Shown here: piece after piece, positions 23,990 through 34,368 of the stretch
Numbering within the stretch: the first letter of the stretch is position 1
Layout: each line of letters opens with the position of its first letter
Assembly: GCA_941918925.1 (NCBI GenBank)
Contig: OW799234.1
Coordinates: forward strand, 68,505,043-68,569,042
Length of the DNA: 64,000 nt
From: Phyto melanocephala
Lineage: Eukaryota > Arthropoda > Insecta > Diptera > Rhinophoridae
Reading direction: 5' to 3'
Notes under the pieces: model-generated
What the model saw: only the letters and a program-made list of their open reading frames with translations
What the model was told of the DNA's origin: nothing
The model's database searches: none
Translations under genes and position numbers: made by a program

Positions 23990-24058
23990 CTTGATTGGGA
24001 AATAATTTGATGATTATATTATTATTGTTGTTGCTGTTGTTGCTTTGACTTAACTTAC

Positions 24059-24486
24059 CTTTTATCTCTTTGCCTTTCTTGAGCATCCACTCGTAGGAAA
24101 TTGAGTATGGATGCTTCTTGTGGATTTAAGCCCAAAAACTGTTCGTTGGGCAAACGTTCAGCATTGATCAGAGATGTTATAGAATTGAGAGAACTTAGAG
24201 AATTCATGGAATTAGCTGCGGCTGCAGCAGCTGCAACAGCCGCCTGTTGTGCTGTTTGAGGTGTCATTTGTTGCTGATGTTGTGGTGTAGTAGCTGCGGC
24301 TGCCACAGCTGCCATAGCCGTCATGTTGTGAGCCAAGTGCCCAGGCAGTTGAGGTGTTAAGTGTGGGTGATGTACCAAGTTATGTGGGTGATGTTGGTGT
24401 GGTGTTAGTTGTTGTTGATGATGGTTTGTGTGATAAGCGGCATCCGTATCTATGTGAGGTGTTAACGAAGCTTGCAGAAGACGAGG
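24059..24486 (-). CDS. mamo: Internal exon of zinc-finger gene: His/Gln/Ala-rich linker
   Basis: The acceptor is TTGTGTAG|CCTCGT (phase 0) and the donor AAAAG|GTAAGT (phase 2). The upstream intron is only 62 bp (24548-24487). The exon encodes PRLLQASLTPHIDTDAAYHT, a His/Gln-rich stretch (HHQQQLTPHQHHPHN), a poly-Ala region (AAVAAAAAAA) and NSMNSLSSLNSITSLINAER. It ends with LNPQEASILNFLRVDAQERQ, then RDK before the split Arg. No folded domain is evident; such low-complexity linkers are common in fly transcription factors. The codon frame joins the neighbours without a break, which supports all three splice junctions. Confidence 0.8.
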
Positions 24487-24548
24487 CTACACAACCAGAT
24501 AATTATACAAATTGAATCTTCCAAAAGTTAAACATCATTTATACTTAC

Positions 24549-26097
24549 CCTTTTATTTGTACTATGTATTCCTTCAGAGCTGCCTATATTAGGCTCATTG
24601 TTGTTGGTCTGTAAAGTTGTGTTGGTTGCAGCTTGATTTTCCTGATAAGATATTGCCATACCGGCTGAATCCACAGTGGCATCTTGATCCTCATCATGTT
24701 TCTGCTGTTGCTGCTGCAGTTGTTCTTCTTCGTCTCTTTCTTTCTTAATATTGATGCGTAAATCTTCGACAGTTTCTGTATCGGTCATCATCATGTTGGG
24801 CTCTTGCGAACTGGAGACAATTTCCTGTTCCAGCATTTGCTGTTGCTGCATGTGAGCGGCAAACGGATTCTTACCCTTCTTACCATGTAAACGTTCCAAG
24901 GCATGATTCAATCGGTGCTTTTTAAAAGATTTCAAATAGCGAAATTGCATGCCACAAACGTCACAGGTAAAGAGTTTATCCGCTGGCAAACGTGCTCGAT
25001 GATTGGTTTCTTTGTGTTTGGCATAAGCTGAACGATATCGATAGGTTTGACCACATTGTTCACAAATAAAGGGTTTTTCCTCACCTGGTCCCAAAAGGGG
25101 ATGTTGCAGAGCGGCATGTTGTTCCAGTAGCCAAACATTTGGAAATTGAGCGTTGCACACGATACAGCGGGTCTCCTCCTCAATGGGCTCACTAAACAAA
25201 GAAGAGGTTTCCGATGGGCTCTTCAGCAAACTGTTGCGGCTGAGTGATAATTGTCCTGGTGTACCTGGGGCTGGTGGTGGCGTAGATGAGGTAGATGAAG
25301 AGGAGCTTTTCTCCTTGCAGCTAGAGGTATCGGTTGGAGTGGTTGAGTTCATTAAAAGCTGTGAATACGACTTTAGGCTAGTTTCGCCTGCAAACAGGCC
25401 ACCTGAATGGCGACGTTGCAAAAGCTGTTCTAAGGAATCTTTATAAAGCATCGATGAGGTAATGGAACTGGTAGTGGCAGCACTTGAATTGCCACTATCG
25501 CGATCTCTTATGGCAGCAGCTTCATCATGGTGGATGGTTGTCAATTCGACAACGCCATCATTGTTATCATCGTCTTTGTGACAAGGTGTCAGTGATCGTT
25601 CGGACCCTTTGTGTAGGGATATTAGCGATGTAGAAGGAGAACCAGTCAACACAGATGTTCCGCTAGAGTTGGCAATTTGTTGGGGTGAGGGTGTGCTTAG
25701 CCTATTTGATTTACTGAATTTCTGTGTATGTGATTGTTGCTGCTGTTGCTGTTGATGATGATGAAAAAATGCAGCTGGTGACGGATAACGTATATTAAAA
25801 GGTGGTTGTGGTTGCTGTTTGTACTGCTGTTGCTGATGAATGGAACGGTGTTGCTGTGCTGGTTGTTGTTGTTGTTTGTTAGCAAGATCAGTAGGTGCAC
25901 TTAAATAGGTGGCTGAGGCCGACGACGATGATGTAGCTGCTAAGGCTGCTGACGATAGTGAGGATCTAGCTAATAATTCGGCAGTGTTAAGATGCATATG
26001 ATTGGTATGATAATCTTTGGAAAGTAAATCGCTTAAAGAATTAAAACGTTGGCTAAAATCCTTAGATGTGGGCGGAGGTGTTAGCAAACCTCGATTT
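24549..26097 (-). CDS. mamo: Large exon of zinc-finger gene: polyQ/Ser-rich region and three central C2H2 fingers
   Basis: The acceptor at 26098 (TTTAATATAG|AAATCG) and donor AAAAGG|GTAAGT at 24549 keep one frame through 516 codons. Order in the 793-residue model: NRGLLTPPPTSKDF; Ser/Ala and polyQ/polyH segments from CAG/CAA runs (about 25730-25870); a Ser/Thr/Pro-rich region; three C2H2 fingers at about 355-376 (CIVCNAQF, His-x4-His), 389-410 (CEQCGQTYRYRSAYAKH) and 422-442 (CDVCGMQFRYLKSFKKH); then acidic and Gln-rich sequence (DEEEQLQQQQQKHDEDQD). The first finger stands apart by a 12-residue spacer. I read it as a nuclear DNA-binding regulator. An open frame listing can start it at TTG 26087, but the frame continues upstream to the acceptor, so that is not a real start. 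Confidence 0.85.
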
Positions 26098-26181
26098 CTA
26101 TATTAAATAATTAAAATTTATATCATTTATAAGCATGAACATGCAAATACAAAACATTTGTTAGAAAAGTTGATAACTTAC

Positions 26182-26330
26182 CTTAAAGCTTCCTCTGCTA
26201 ACCAAGTTTGATGATGTAACATTGTTAAAATTCTGGACGGATCAATATCAAACAGACTCAAACCCAATGGAGTAAAGGGAAAAGCAAATGGTGTCGGACA
26301 CCTGGTGGCCATACCGAAATTACGCAACAG
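26182..26330 (-). CDS. mamo: 5'-most visible exon of zinc-finger gene, possible alternative start
   Basis: The donor TTTAAG|GTAAGT (26181) ends the exon in phase 2 and joins 26097 across an 84-bp intron, forming Arg. It encodes LLRNFG, then MATRCPTPFAFPFTPLGLSL, FDIDPSRILTMLHHQTWLAE, EALR. Two readings are possible. (a) An acceptor at AAAAAAAG|CTGTTG (26331), preceded by a T-rich tract, with upstream exons elsewhere. (b) Translation starts at ATG 26312-26310 in good context (GGTATGG), with an in-frame TAA five bases before 26330. Reading (b) gives a 793-residue protein without a BTB domain. No BTB coding sequence is visible in the window. From 26331 to 61221 no further exon could be found by eye. 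Confidence 0.65.
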
Positions 26331-28590
26331 CTTTTTTTATTGACAAATAAATAAAATAAAAATATAAAGGAATAGAAACAAAACATTAGTTATAATTATT
26401 AAAATTGACAGAACTAAAGGTAATGAACTTAAAGATTTAGGGATTGTTGTAAGTGATTTCAAAAACACAAAAAGCCAATATATAAAGTTAAAGTATGTAA
26501 TATTAAAAAATGTATATAAACATGCTGATAATAAGAAATTACACACAACATTTAGTTAAACATTTAATTATTAATTTTACTCTAAGAATAGGAGGTGTCA
26601 AACTAAAAATTAACATTTTTTAAGGCTGGTATTTTTTTAAATAAATGTTATACTATTTGGTATTGTTTTTTTTTTTTTTAGTTGGTGCTAAAGCTTACCA
26701 TTGTACGTAATCCTGTGGAAAAACTGTAAGGATCTTGGTTATGTTATAGAATTTTTAAACAGTTTTCGTATTATATATTATATGCATGTGATTATATTTG
26801 CATGTGATTCCTAAAATTAATCACTTTTTACCGAAGTAAGCCTTAATGTTATATTACCGGATCTTTCCTTTTTAAATTAAAAATATTATAGATAGTTTAA
26901 AAAAATGTAAGATAAACAAAGCCTAGTAGTAGGACGTAGTTTAAATTGGAGGTAACAAAGGCTTTTAAGGAGCATTTTGATATCTTCACATTACCTTGTT
27001 TAAACAGTAAACAATTTAAAACTCAACAATTAAAACTTTACAAACATAATGGGTTCATTCGTTTACTAAAACTTGTTACTATTTTTTACTGGACTTTACT
27101 GGATTGTTTACGTTTTATGAATTAATTAAACGAACGCAAGCCAGTCAAGTTCAGTAAAAAATAGTTAATACTTTTAAATAAACGAACGATCATAATATTG
27201 GATTGTATTGTAATGGCTTATCAAACGAACATGTAAAAGTTATTATAAAGTCCATTATGGCTGTAGTGTGGTGATTTCAGATTACTACGAAGGTTCTAAT
27301 AGACAAGCTTTAGGTTGTTGGATGTATTTTAGGAAATACAAAACGAGCCTGGTTTTATACAGAAAGAAAGAGAAAGAGAGGGAAAAAATGAGGGAGCAAC
27401 TGAGGAAGAAATTTTTTAATTATTGATATTATTAACAAGCTTTTTATAGATTTTTACCAGTAGAATTCAAATATAGTCTGATTTTAAAAACCGGACCGAT
27501 AAAATTTGAGTATCTGAACAGAATTTTCAGATAAGTAATATTTATTTTGGACAAGAGTTAAACATTTAAAACATTTAAAACTCTAGTGTATTTGGCATGT
27601 TATAAGTTTTACTTCAATTAGACTACTTATTTCCATTTCTTTCACAATCCTGAGCTACTTTTAATTAACACCTTACCGTTAGATGACACAAATTGTACTT
27701 TAAGTTTAAAATTAATACACGATTTTCTATCAGCTGACGTATGTAGATGTTCCTTTCGTAAGGGTTTCCAAGTTTGTTTCGTTTGTGAAATTTTTAATCT
27801 CTTGCTTTATGTAAGAGTTGGAAAGCCTGCCATTAAAATCACTTTCGAATTTTAAATTACATATTAGACAATAGCCAATTTTTATTATGTCCGCCTGATC
27901 TTTATTTAATCATTTTTAGATCACACGTAATGAAAATATAAGGTAGTTTTTTTAGATATATAATTTTTATTTAGCAGTACTTCTATAAATCGACGTCATT
28001 TTGAATATCAAGTTTTTAGTTATTTCGCGAAACTCCCAAAATTTAAGAATGTTGTGTTCAAATATAAAGATAATTTTTTGTTTAAATGGATACGTCATTG
28101 AGCAAAATTGGTGCGCTTGGAGGCCATTTGAATGACGTTTTATTTAGAACTTAATTGTATCGATTGTATTTCATATTAAAAAAAACTTCTGAATTTCCTT
28201 TACAATAAGTATGTTGTTTTTTTAATCACTGGAAAACCTTTTATATGTAAAAAGTCTTAATATTTTTTTTTTTTTTTTAAATTCCTCCTTTCGTTTAGTC
28301 AAATGCAACACTGTGAAACAACTTTTGGGTATATGACAGTAGACTATCGCTGATCGAACCTCTTTAATTGCCGTTTTATGTTAAAATTATAAATTTGAAT
28401 TAACACTTTTAACATCTAACGTCTTGCATTAATAAATTTTTAAATAAATTGTAGGCAAACCGCGAACCTGTGCCCGTAAAAAAAAATTATGAGAGAAAAC
28501 ACCAAAGCCTAAGTGCTGAAAATTTTAGTGACGTCAGAACAACATGTGCATGTGGCTTTTTACATTGCTGGTACTATTCTGAATACTTAT
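26331..28590. other. Non-coding sequence upstream of the 26.3-kb exon
   Basis: AT-rich. It would hold the promoter or intron of the zinc-finger gene. Apart from the MITE near 27.1 kb and an AG-rich run near 27361-27395, nothing is recognised. Confidence 0.5.
27053..27188. mobile_element. Short MITE with ~48-bp inverted arms
   Basis: GTTCATTCGTTTACTAAAAC (27053) and, inward from the right end, GATCGTTCGTTTATTTAAAA. Both arms run on through ACTATTTTTTACTG and reach CCAGT/ACTGG at the centre, where about 40 bp remain. CATAAT stands just outside both ends. A similar motif (ACTTTACTGGATAAGTAAAC) occurs near 37740. Confidence 0.6.
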
Positions 28591-28594
28591 ATAT

Positions 28595-29751
28595 TTACTA
28601 TATGTATGTATAAAATTCACGTGTCACAGTGTTTGTCACCAAACTTCTCCGAAACGGCTGAACCGATTTCAATGAAATTTTGCATACACATTCTAAAGGT
28701 CTGAGAATAGGTTTATAACTATTTTCTATATTCCTTAATGAAGTGGGCGTGGCACATCCCATACAAAGTGAATTTTTGACATCATATATCTTGATTATCA
28801 TTAAAGGGAGAGCTTCGAAAATTCGTGCGACATCATTTGTTGTTACTTTTTGTACCGAAAATGGGCAGGATCGCATAAGTGGGCGTGGTAGCTGCGATAC
28901 AAAGTGAATTTTTTATATTATATATCTTGAGAAGTATGACAGGAAGAGCTTTTTAAATTTATATGAGGCCTTCTATTATTAATGTGAGTAGCCATGCCGA
29001 AAATGGGCAGGATAGAATAAGTGGGCGTGGTAGCTCCCATACAAAGTGAATTTTTAATATCATATATCCTGAGTACTATCACAGGGAAAGCTTTTTAAAT
29101 TTATGTGAGGCCTTCTTTTATTAATGTGAGTAAAAAAAGTGGGCGTGCCCACGCCCATAAAAAATTAGTTATCATTTTTAGCTACTTGCACTTGACCGAT
29201 TTTTCTGAAACTTTGCACACAAATTGAACTCTCATGATTATACAATTTAGTGATTAGAAAGTGGGCAGTGCAACGCCCATAAAAAGAGTTATAATTTTCA
29301 GCTACTTGAACTTCACTGATTTTTCTGAAACTTTGCACACACATATTGAGCTCTCATGATTATACAATTTCGTAATTAGAAAAGTGGACAGTGCCACGCC
29401 CATAAGAAATATGTTATCATTTTTAGCTACTTGCACTAGATCGATTTTTCTGAAACTTTGCACACATATTGAGTTTCATGAGTATACATTTTTTTGATTA
29501 AAAAAGTGGCAGTGTCACGCCCATAAAAAATTAGTTATCATTTTTAGCTACTTGCACTTGACCGATTTTTCTGAAACTTTGCACACATATTGAGCTGTCA
29601 TGACTATATAATTTGGTGTATAGAAAAGTTGGCAGTGCCTCGCCCATTAAAAAAAATTATAATTTTTAGCTTTTTGCACTTGATATTAAATTTAAATTCA
29701 TGATGCATTTTTATTCATTAAGGGGCGTAGCAACGCTCGCCGGGCTTTTCT
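28595..29751 (+). mobile_element. Helitron-like element with tandem repeats, opposite orientation
   Basis: The right end is GCAACGCTCGCCGGGCTTTT then CTAGT (about 29747-29751), the same 3' end as the 3-kb elements but on the plus strand. From 29140 to 29690 at least four units of about 121 bp repeat TTTTTCTGAAACTTTGCACA and GCCACGCCCATAA. The left part (28600-29130) holds a different tandem unit with AGTGGGCGTGG and CATACAAAGTGAATTTT, three copies. The 5' end near GTATAAAATTCACGTGTCAC is uncertain. Possibly two Helitron families merged. Confidence 0.65.
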
Positions 29752-29806
29752 AGTATTTACTATATAACTAAAAATTACAAATATGGTGATAAATTATTTT
29801 ACGTAC

Positions 29807-30764
29807 GTATGTACTAGGGTGATCAATTCGATTTTACAACCGGTGGAAAACCCGGTTTTTTCCTCTTTCAGCTGGCGGTTTTTTCTAAATGTTTATTTTT
29901 CGAATATCGAATACACCGGTTTTTTTATCCGAAAAAGCCGGTTTTTTATTTTTTAAAGTTTATTTTCATATATCTTTGTAACCAATTTTACTATAGTATA
30001 TTTAGAACGCTAAAAGTTTCCAAAAATCAAAAAAAAAAAAAAATTATTAAACATTTTTCCATAATATTGTAAGAAATTTATTTGTTGTTTAAAAAAAAAA
30101 TGTAAAATAAGAAAAATAATTGAGCTTAAATATTATTTTTTTTATAGGATATAAACCTAACGTTAAAAGATAAGGTAATTGAAGCATAAACTTAGCTGAT
30201 CGATCACCTTTAGGTAAAAAGTAGTTACAATAAAGAAAAACCAATTATCTCTCCTTCCAGATCCTAATTTTAATTAATGGAGTTGAGTGTCTGTCAACTT
30301 AAATTTCAATTAAACCATCGAACAAACTAGTTTATGCCTATATTTGTATGTGTGTCAGGGGTATTAGAAAGAATTTTTAAAATGAATTTTTAAAGATTCT
30401 CTCCCTAGCCTTTAAAATGTATTTCAAATTACAGAATTATTTCATTTTACTCGTAAAGAGTACCTTTTGTCCTTAAATTGAACTAATTAAAACCAAATTT
30501 ATCAACTGCATTCATGTCAGTAATTGTGTAAAAGTAAAAGTATATAATTAGTAAAAATTTTTATTATAATTAAAAAAAGATTAATTTTTTACAATATTTT
30601 TTAATTTTTTCTTTAAATATTATATTTTATATATTCGAACCGATTAACCGGTTTTTTAATCAATTTTCAAAATAGGAACCGGTTTTTTTTTAAATTCTAA
30701 ATTTCAAACTATTTGAAACCCGGTTTCTTAAAAAAGTCGAATAATCGATCACCCTAGTATGTAC
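29807..30764. mobile_element. hAT-type element with perfect 8-bp duplication
   Basis: GTATGTAC flanks the insert exactly (29807-29814 and 30757-30764). The 942-bp insert starts TAGGGTGATCAATTCGATTT and ends AATCGATCACCCTA, an inverted pair. Subterminal AACCGG/CCGGTTTTTT motifs are repeated at both ends (about 29845-29950 and 30645-30725), likely transposase-binding repeats by analogy with other hATs. No coding frame remains. Confidence 0.85.
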
Positions 30765-31185
30765 GCATTTATGTACACACATACGGTAATATTTTGATTA
30801 TGTTTATGTTTTTGTTTTTATTGGGATTTAATACGAAAAAGTCGAAAACATGATTCTTTATCTAATTTTCTTTTGAAGAATGAAACGACGACGTTTTGCA
30901 TATAACATTTTTATTTTACCTTAAAATTATATGAGTCCAACGATTGCTAAAGAAAATTGAAACAAAAAAATCATAAAAAACACTAAGCATGTCTTTTTTA
31001 CAACTCCGCGTTCATCTTTCACCCGATCAGATAAAAATAAAGAAATCTTGGTGGGCTAACATGAAGAACACTCATCGTGTAAAAGCCTTTTTATGGCACC
31101 AAAATAATAGACAGATGTTGAGGGGGAAAAAGGGATAGTAACATCTTTAAACACCTATTTAAGACGATGATTTGTGATAATGCAT
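30765..31185. other. Unassigned sequence
   Basis: AT-rich; nothing recognised. Confidence 0.5.
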
Positions 31186-32026
31186 TTTTATACCCTTCAC
31201 ACAGTGAAAAAGGGTATATATAGGTTTGTCATTCCGTGTGAAATTTCTACAATTTTCATTTCCGACCCCATAAAGTATATATTTTCTGAAAGCTTATGAA
31301 TAGGGGAGTCGATTAAGCTCTGTCAGTCTGTCCGTCTGACCGTCTGTCCGTGTGTATGTTGAAATCAACTTTTTGAAGCCCCCCGACATAGGTTGGACCC
31401 GGGTAAGGTATTAAAATATCAGAAATATTCGGGAGTAGCTCGGTATTGAAAATCAGAAACATCGGTACATAAACAACTGAGATATGAGCAAAAACCCACG
31501 ACCACCTCAATTTTTTTTCACAAAAACAACATTACAACAACAACATACATACATACAAACGTGTATACTGGTTAGAGAAAACGTGGCATCGAATCCCAGC
31601 TGAGCCAAAAAAAAATTTTTTTTAAATTTTTTTAAAATTTTTTTTTTAATTTTTTTTTTATTTTTTTTTTCATTTTTTTTTTATTTTTATTTAATTCATT
31701 ATTTATATTTTTATTAATTTTTTTTTTTAATTTTTTTTTTTTTTTAAATTTTTTTTTGTTTTATATATATTATATATAATAATTTCTTTTTTTTTAAATT
31801 TTTTTTTAAATTTTTTCTTTATTTTTTTTTTTTTTTTGTTTTTTTAACATACATACGTGAATTTATAATTTTACAATGGGATGTTTTTATATATGTATGT
31901 TTTTATATGTATGTACGTATTTCATATGGGATGAATGGTGACACAAACTACTGTTATTGCATGACTACACGTTGTGAAGGGTATATAAGATTCGGCACGG
32001 CCGAATATAGCGCTCTTACTTGTTTT
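31186..32026 (-). mobile_element. DINE-1/INE-1-like element, copy 2, inverted
   Basis: Inverted relative to 11083-11748. Read on the plus strand it begins with the hairpin TACCCTTCACACAGTGAAAA then AGGGTA. It has TTTCCGACCCCATAAAGTAT, GGAGTCGATTAAGCTCTGTC and GTCTGTCCGT runs, as in Drosophila DINE-1-type repeats. It ends ATTCGGCACGGCCGAAT and CTTACTTGTTTT. CATCGAATCCCAGCTGAGCC followed by an A run at about 31590-31615 looks like the B-box end of a tRNA-derived SINE with its tail. The A/T homopolymer tract after it (31610-31850) is longer than in copy 1. Confidence 0.7.
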
Positions 32027-32954
32027 AATTCTCTTCTTTTTTTTAACGATCTTCCAAAATCCCTTTTCCTTTATACAATTATTTTCTTTTAATATTTTTT
32101 TCATGATTTTTTTAAGGACAATCGGCTCAGTCATCTTTACTTGCTTGCTCAAAGAAAATTATAAAAATTTAATATTTGTAATACAAAGTAATTTAATGTT
32201 TATAAAAAATTTAACATCTTTTTTTAATTGAATTTATTTGAATTTTTACATAGTTACTGTAGTCTACTAGTCAAGACCTTTCATTTGATACGCATATTGT
32301 TTGGGTAAAAAAAATCGCTCCGTCATTTTGTTTCACACGCCATCTTGTATTTTACACTTTTTTATAGTTTATTATATTGCATTGGTCGAGCTCTTTGTTT
32401 TCGAAACTAATATTGTGGGGGTTAAAGGGGACAAAGTCGTAACTACTATATTTGACTCATACATATATTCGCCATTTAATGTAGAACGCCATTTTGAATT
32501 ATTTTTTTTCATTTCTAACTATATTTTATTACTCAAGCCCTTTCATTTTATCCCCATATTGCCTCTCTTCTTGGTTGTATAGAAACTGAAAAATATCGAT
32601 TTTCGTTTGTAAACTTTAGGAAAAACACCGAAGCAGTGCTGATATCTCAGTTGGTTTCAAACCGATTTTTTAGTTCTAAGAAATAATTTCTATGATTACA
32701 GCTATTAATTTGGTATCTTAAGCGTGTTAAAAAATGATTTAAGTGTTTGAAACAAAAATTTTGATATATAAAAAAAATATATATAAATTTTCAAATAAGT
32801 TTTGCCTATAATTTTGCCGATTAGTGACCAATTTGTACAACAATTTTTCATAATTATCTGTAGAGGCATACCAAATTTATAAATAGTAACAACCGTGTCT
32901 ATAAATTACCCTAGTGCTGGAAAATTTTTAATTTATGTTGTAACAATAAGCGAA
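32027..32954. other. Unassigned AT-rich sequence
   Basis: Contains TTTCATTT..AT.C.CATATTG-type motifs twice (32280 and 32540), suggesting an old repeat. No gene seen. Confidence 0.4.
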
Positions 32955-33220
32955 AAAACAGAGGCAGTCGTGTTTATGTGCTCATATCTCAGATAGTTTG
33001 CTGATCAGCGATTATGCTGATTTCTAATATCGATCTGCTCCTAAATATTTCTGATATTTGTATACCTTACACGGGTCTTGGCGATGTCGTTGGACTGCAA
33101 AAAGTTAATTTCAACATACACACGGACAGATGGACAGACGGATAATGCTTTAACGACTCCCTTACTCAGAAGTTTCACACAGAATGACAAATCTTTTACA
33201 CTGTCGTGTGAAGGGTATAA
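32955..33220 (+). mobile_element. DINE-1-like fragment
   Basis: Matches the right part of the 11.1-kb copy: TTTCTAATATCGATCTGCTC, CACGGACAGATGGACAGACG and the terminal GTCGTGTGAAGGGTATAAAA. The left half is absent. Confidence 0.65.
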
Positions 33221-33690
33221 AACAGAAGACGTGATATTTTTTATAGTATATATTTTCCTCACAACCCTGCTCGTCTATAAAAAGAAAACCGTCATGATGT
33301 TTCATTTTAAATCGAGTGAATGAAGTAGTAAAGTGTTGACGCACAAACCTGTACAAATCTTATGAAAAGATGATAACATCTTTGCGAATTGATTATGCAC
33401 AAATATATATGTATGGTATTATACATACATATAAAATTAACTCAGTGTAAGATTTTTACCCCCGCACCAGAAAAAGTTGTAAGCTTTTGCCAGCCTCAGG
33501 GAAAATTTGTAGCTACGCCTATGGGTAGATGTTAGATGTTTTCAAGAGTAAAAAGGCTATAAGGGTTTAAGAAAGTTTGCTTGAACAATCAAATAATAAT
33601 TTCGTACAAATTTAAGATGAAGTTTAACAATGGTCTAATTCATTTTCCCATTGTACTTGTTTGGGTAAGTTTTTCTTGTTGCACAGTGTC

Positions 33691-34368
33691 AACGATTTAT
33701 GCTAGGCGCAAAATTTCGACGAACGACGAATTTCGTCCAACACGACGAATTCGTCGATAAAAATTCGCTGTGTAAATTCGTCGTATGAAGCAAAATAACG
33801 ACGAAAGAGTAACATCTTTTATAATTGATAAAAATAATCAAAGAATTAAAATTTTTGTGAAACTCAGCAAAATAATAAATATAATTTCTGCCATAGTAAA
33901 AATTTTTTTACGTATTAGTAAACGTTTACAAAGAATGTGCTCGGTACGTGCAGTAAACAATAATAACAATTTTGTTTTTGTATAAGAGCTAATAATGTGA
34001 CCATATTGAAAAAAAACACTAAAAAAAAATCAAACAATTACAAAAATCCAAATAAAAACAATTTTTGTAGTTAACTTGTTTATGTATATTTTAAATGTAA
34101 AAAAAAAAATATAAAATAATTATTAAAGTAAAAACTAACTCAATTTTCTAAAAAAAAGTTGAGAAGTAAACCCAAATTTAATAAAAATGGTCACCTTGTA
34201 CCAATTTGTTCGTCGTTCGCCGGCGTTCGGAGCTCGCCGCGTACAGCGAATTTCGACCGACGCTATAATTGTATGCATTCTCATATTTACAAATGTTTTT
34301 TTAATTTTTGACGACGAATATTCGCGGCGACAAATTTCGTCGTTCGTCGCAATTGTGCGCATTAATCA
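33691..34368. mobile_element. DNA element with CGACGAA-rich inverted ends
   Basis: Left end GATTTATGCTAGGCGCAAAA then TTTCGACGAACGACGAA; right end, read inward, GATTAATGCGCACAATTGCG then ACGAACGACGAAATTTGTCG. Both ends carry several CGACGAA/TTCGTCG heptamers in an otherwise AT-rich region. The middle has no credible frame. Family unknown. Confidence 0.6.

Noticed and set aside
23721..24005. 94-codon plus-strand open frame
   Set aside because: Antisense of the terminal zinc-finger exon.
26337..26546. 69-codon minus-strand hydrophobic frame before the 26.3-kb exon
   Set aside because: T-rich intron or leader sequence; it is interrupted from the exon by a stop and contains the polypyrimidine tract.
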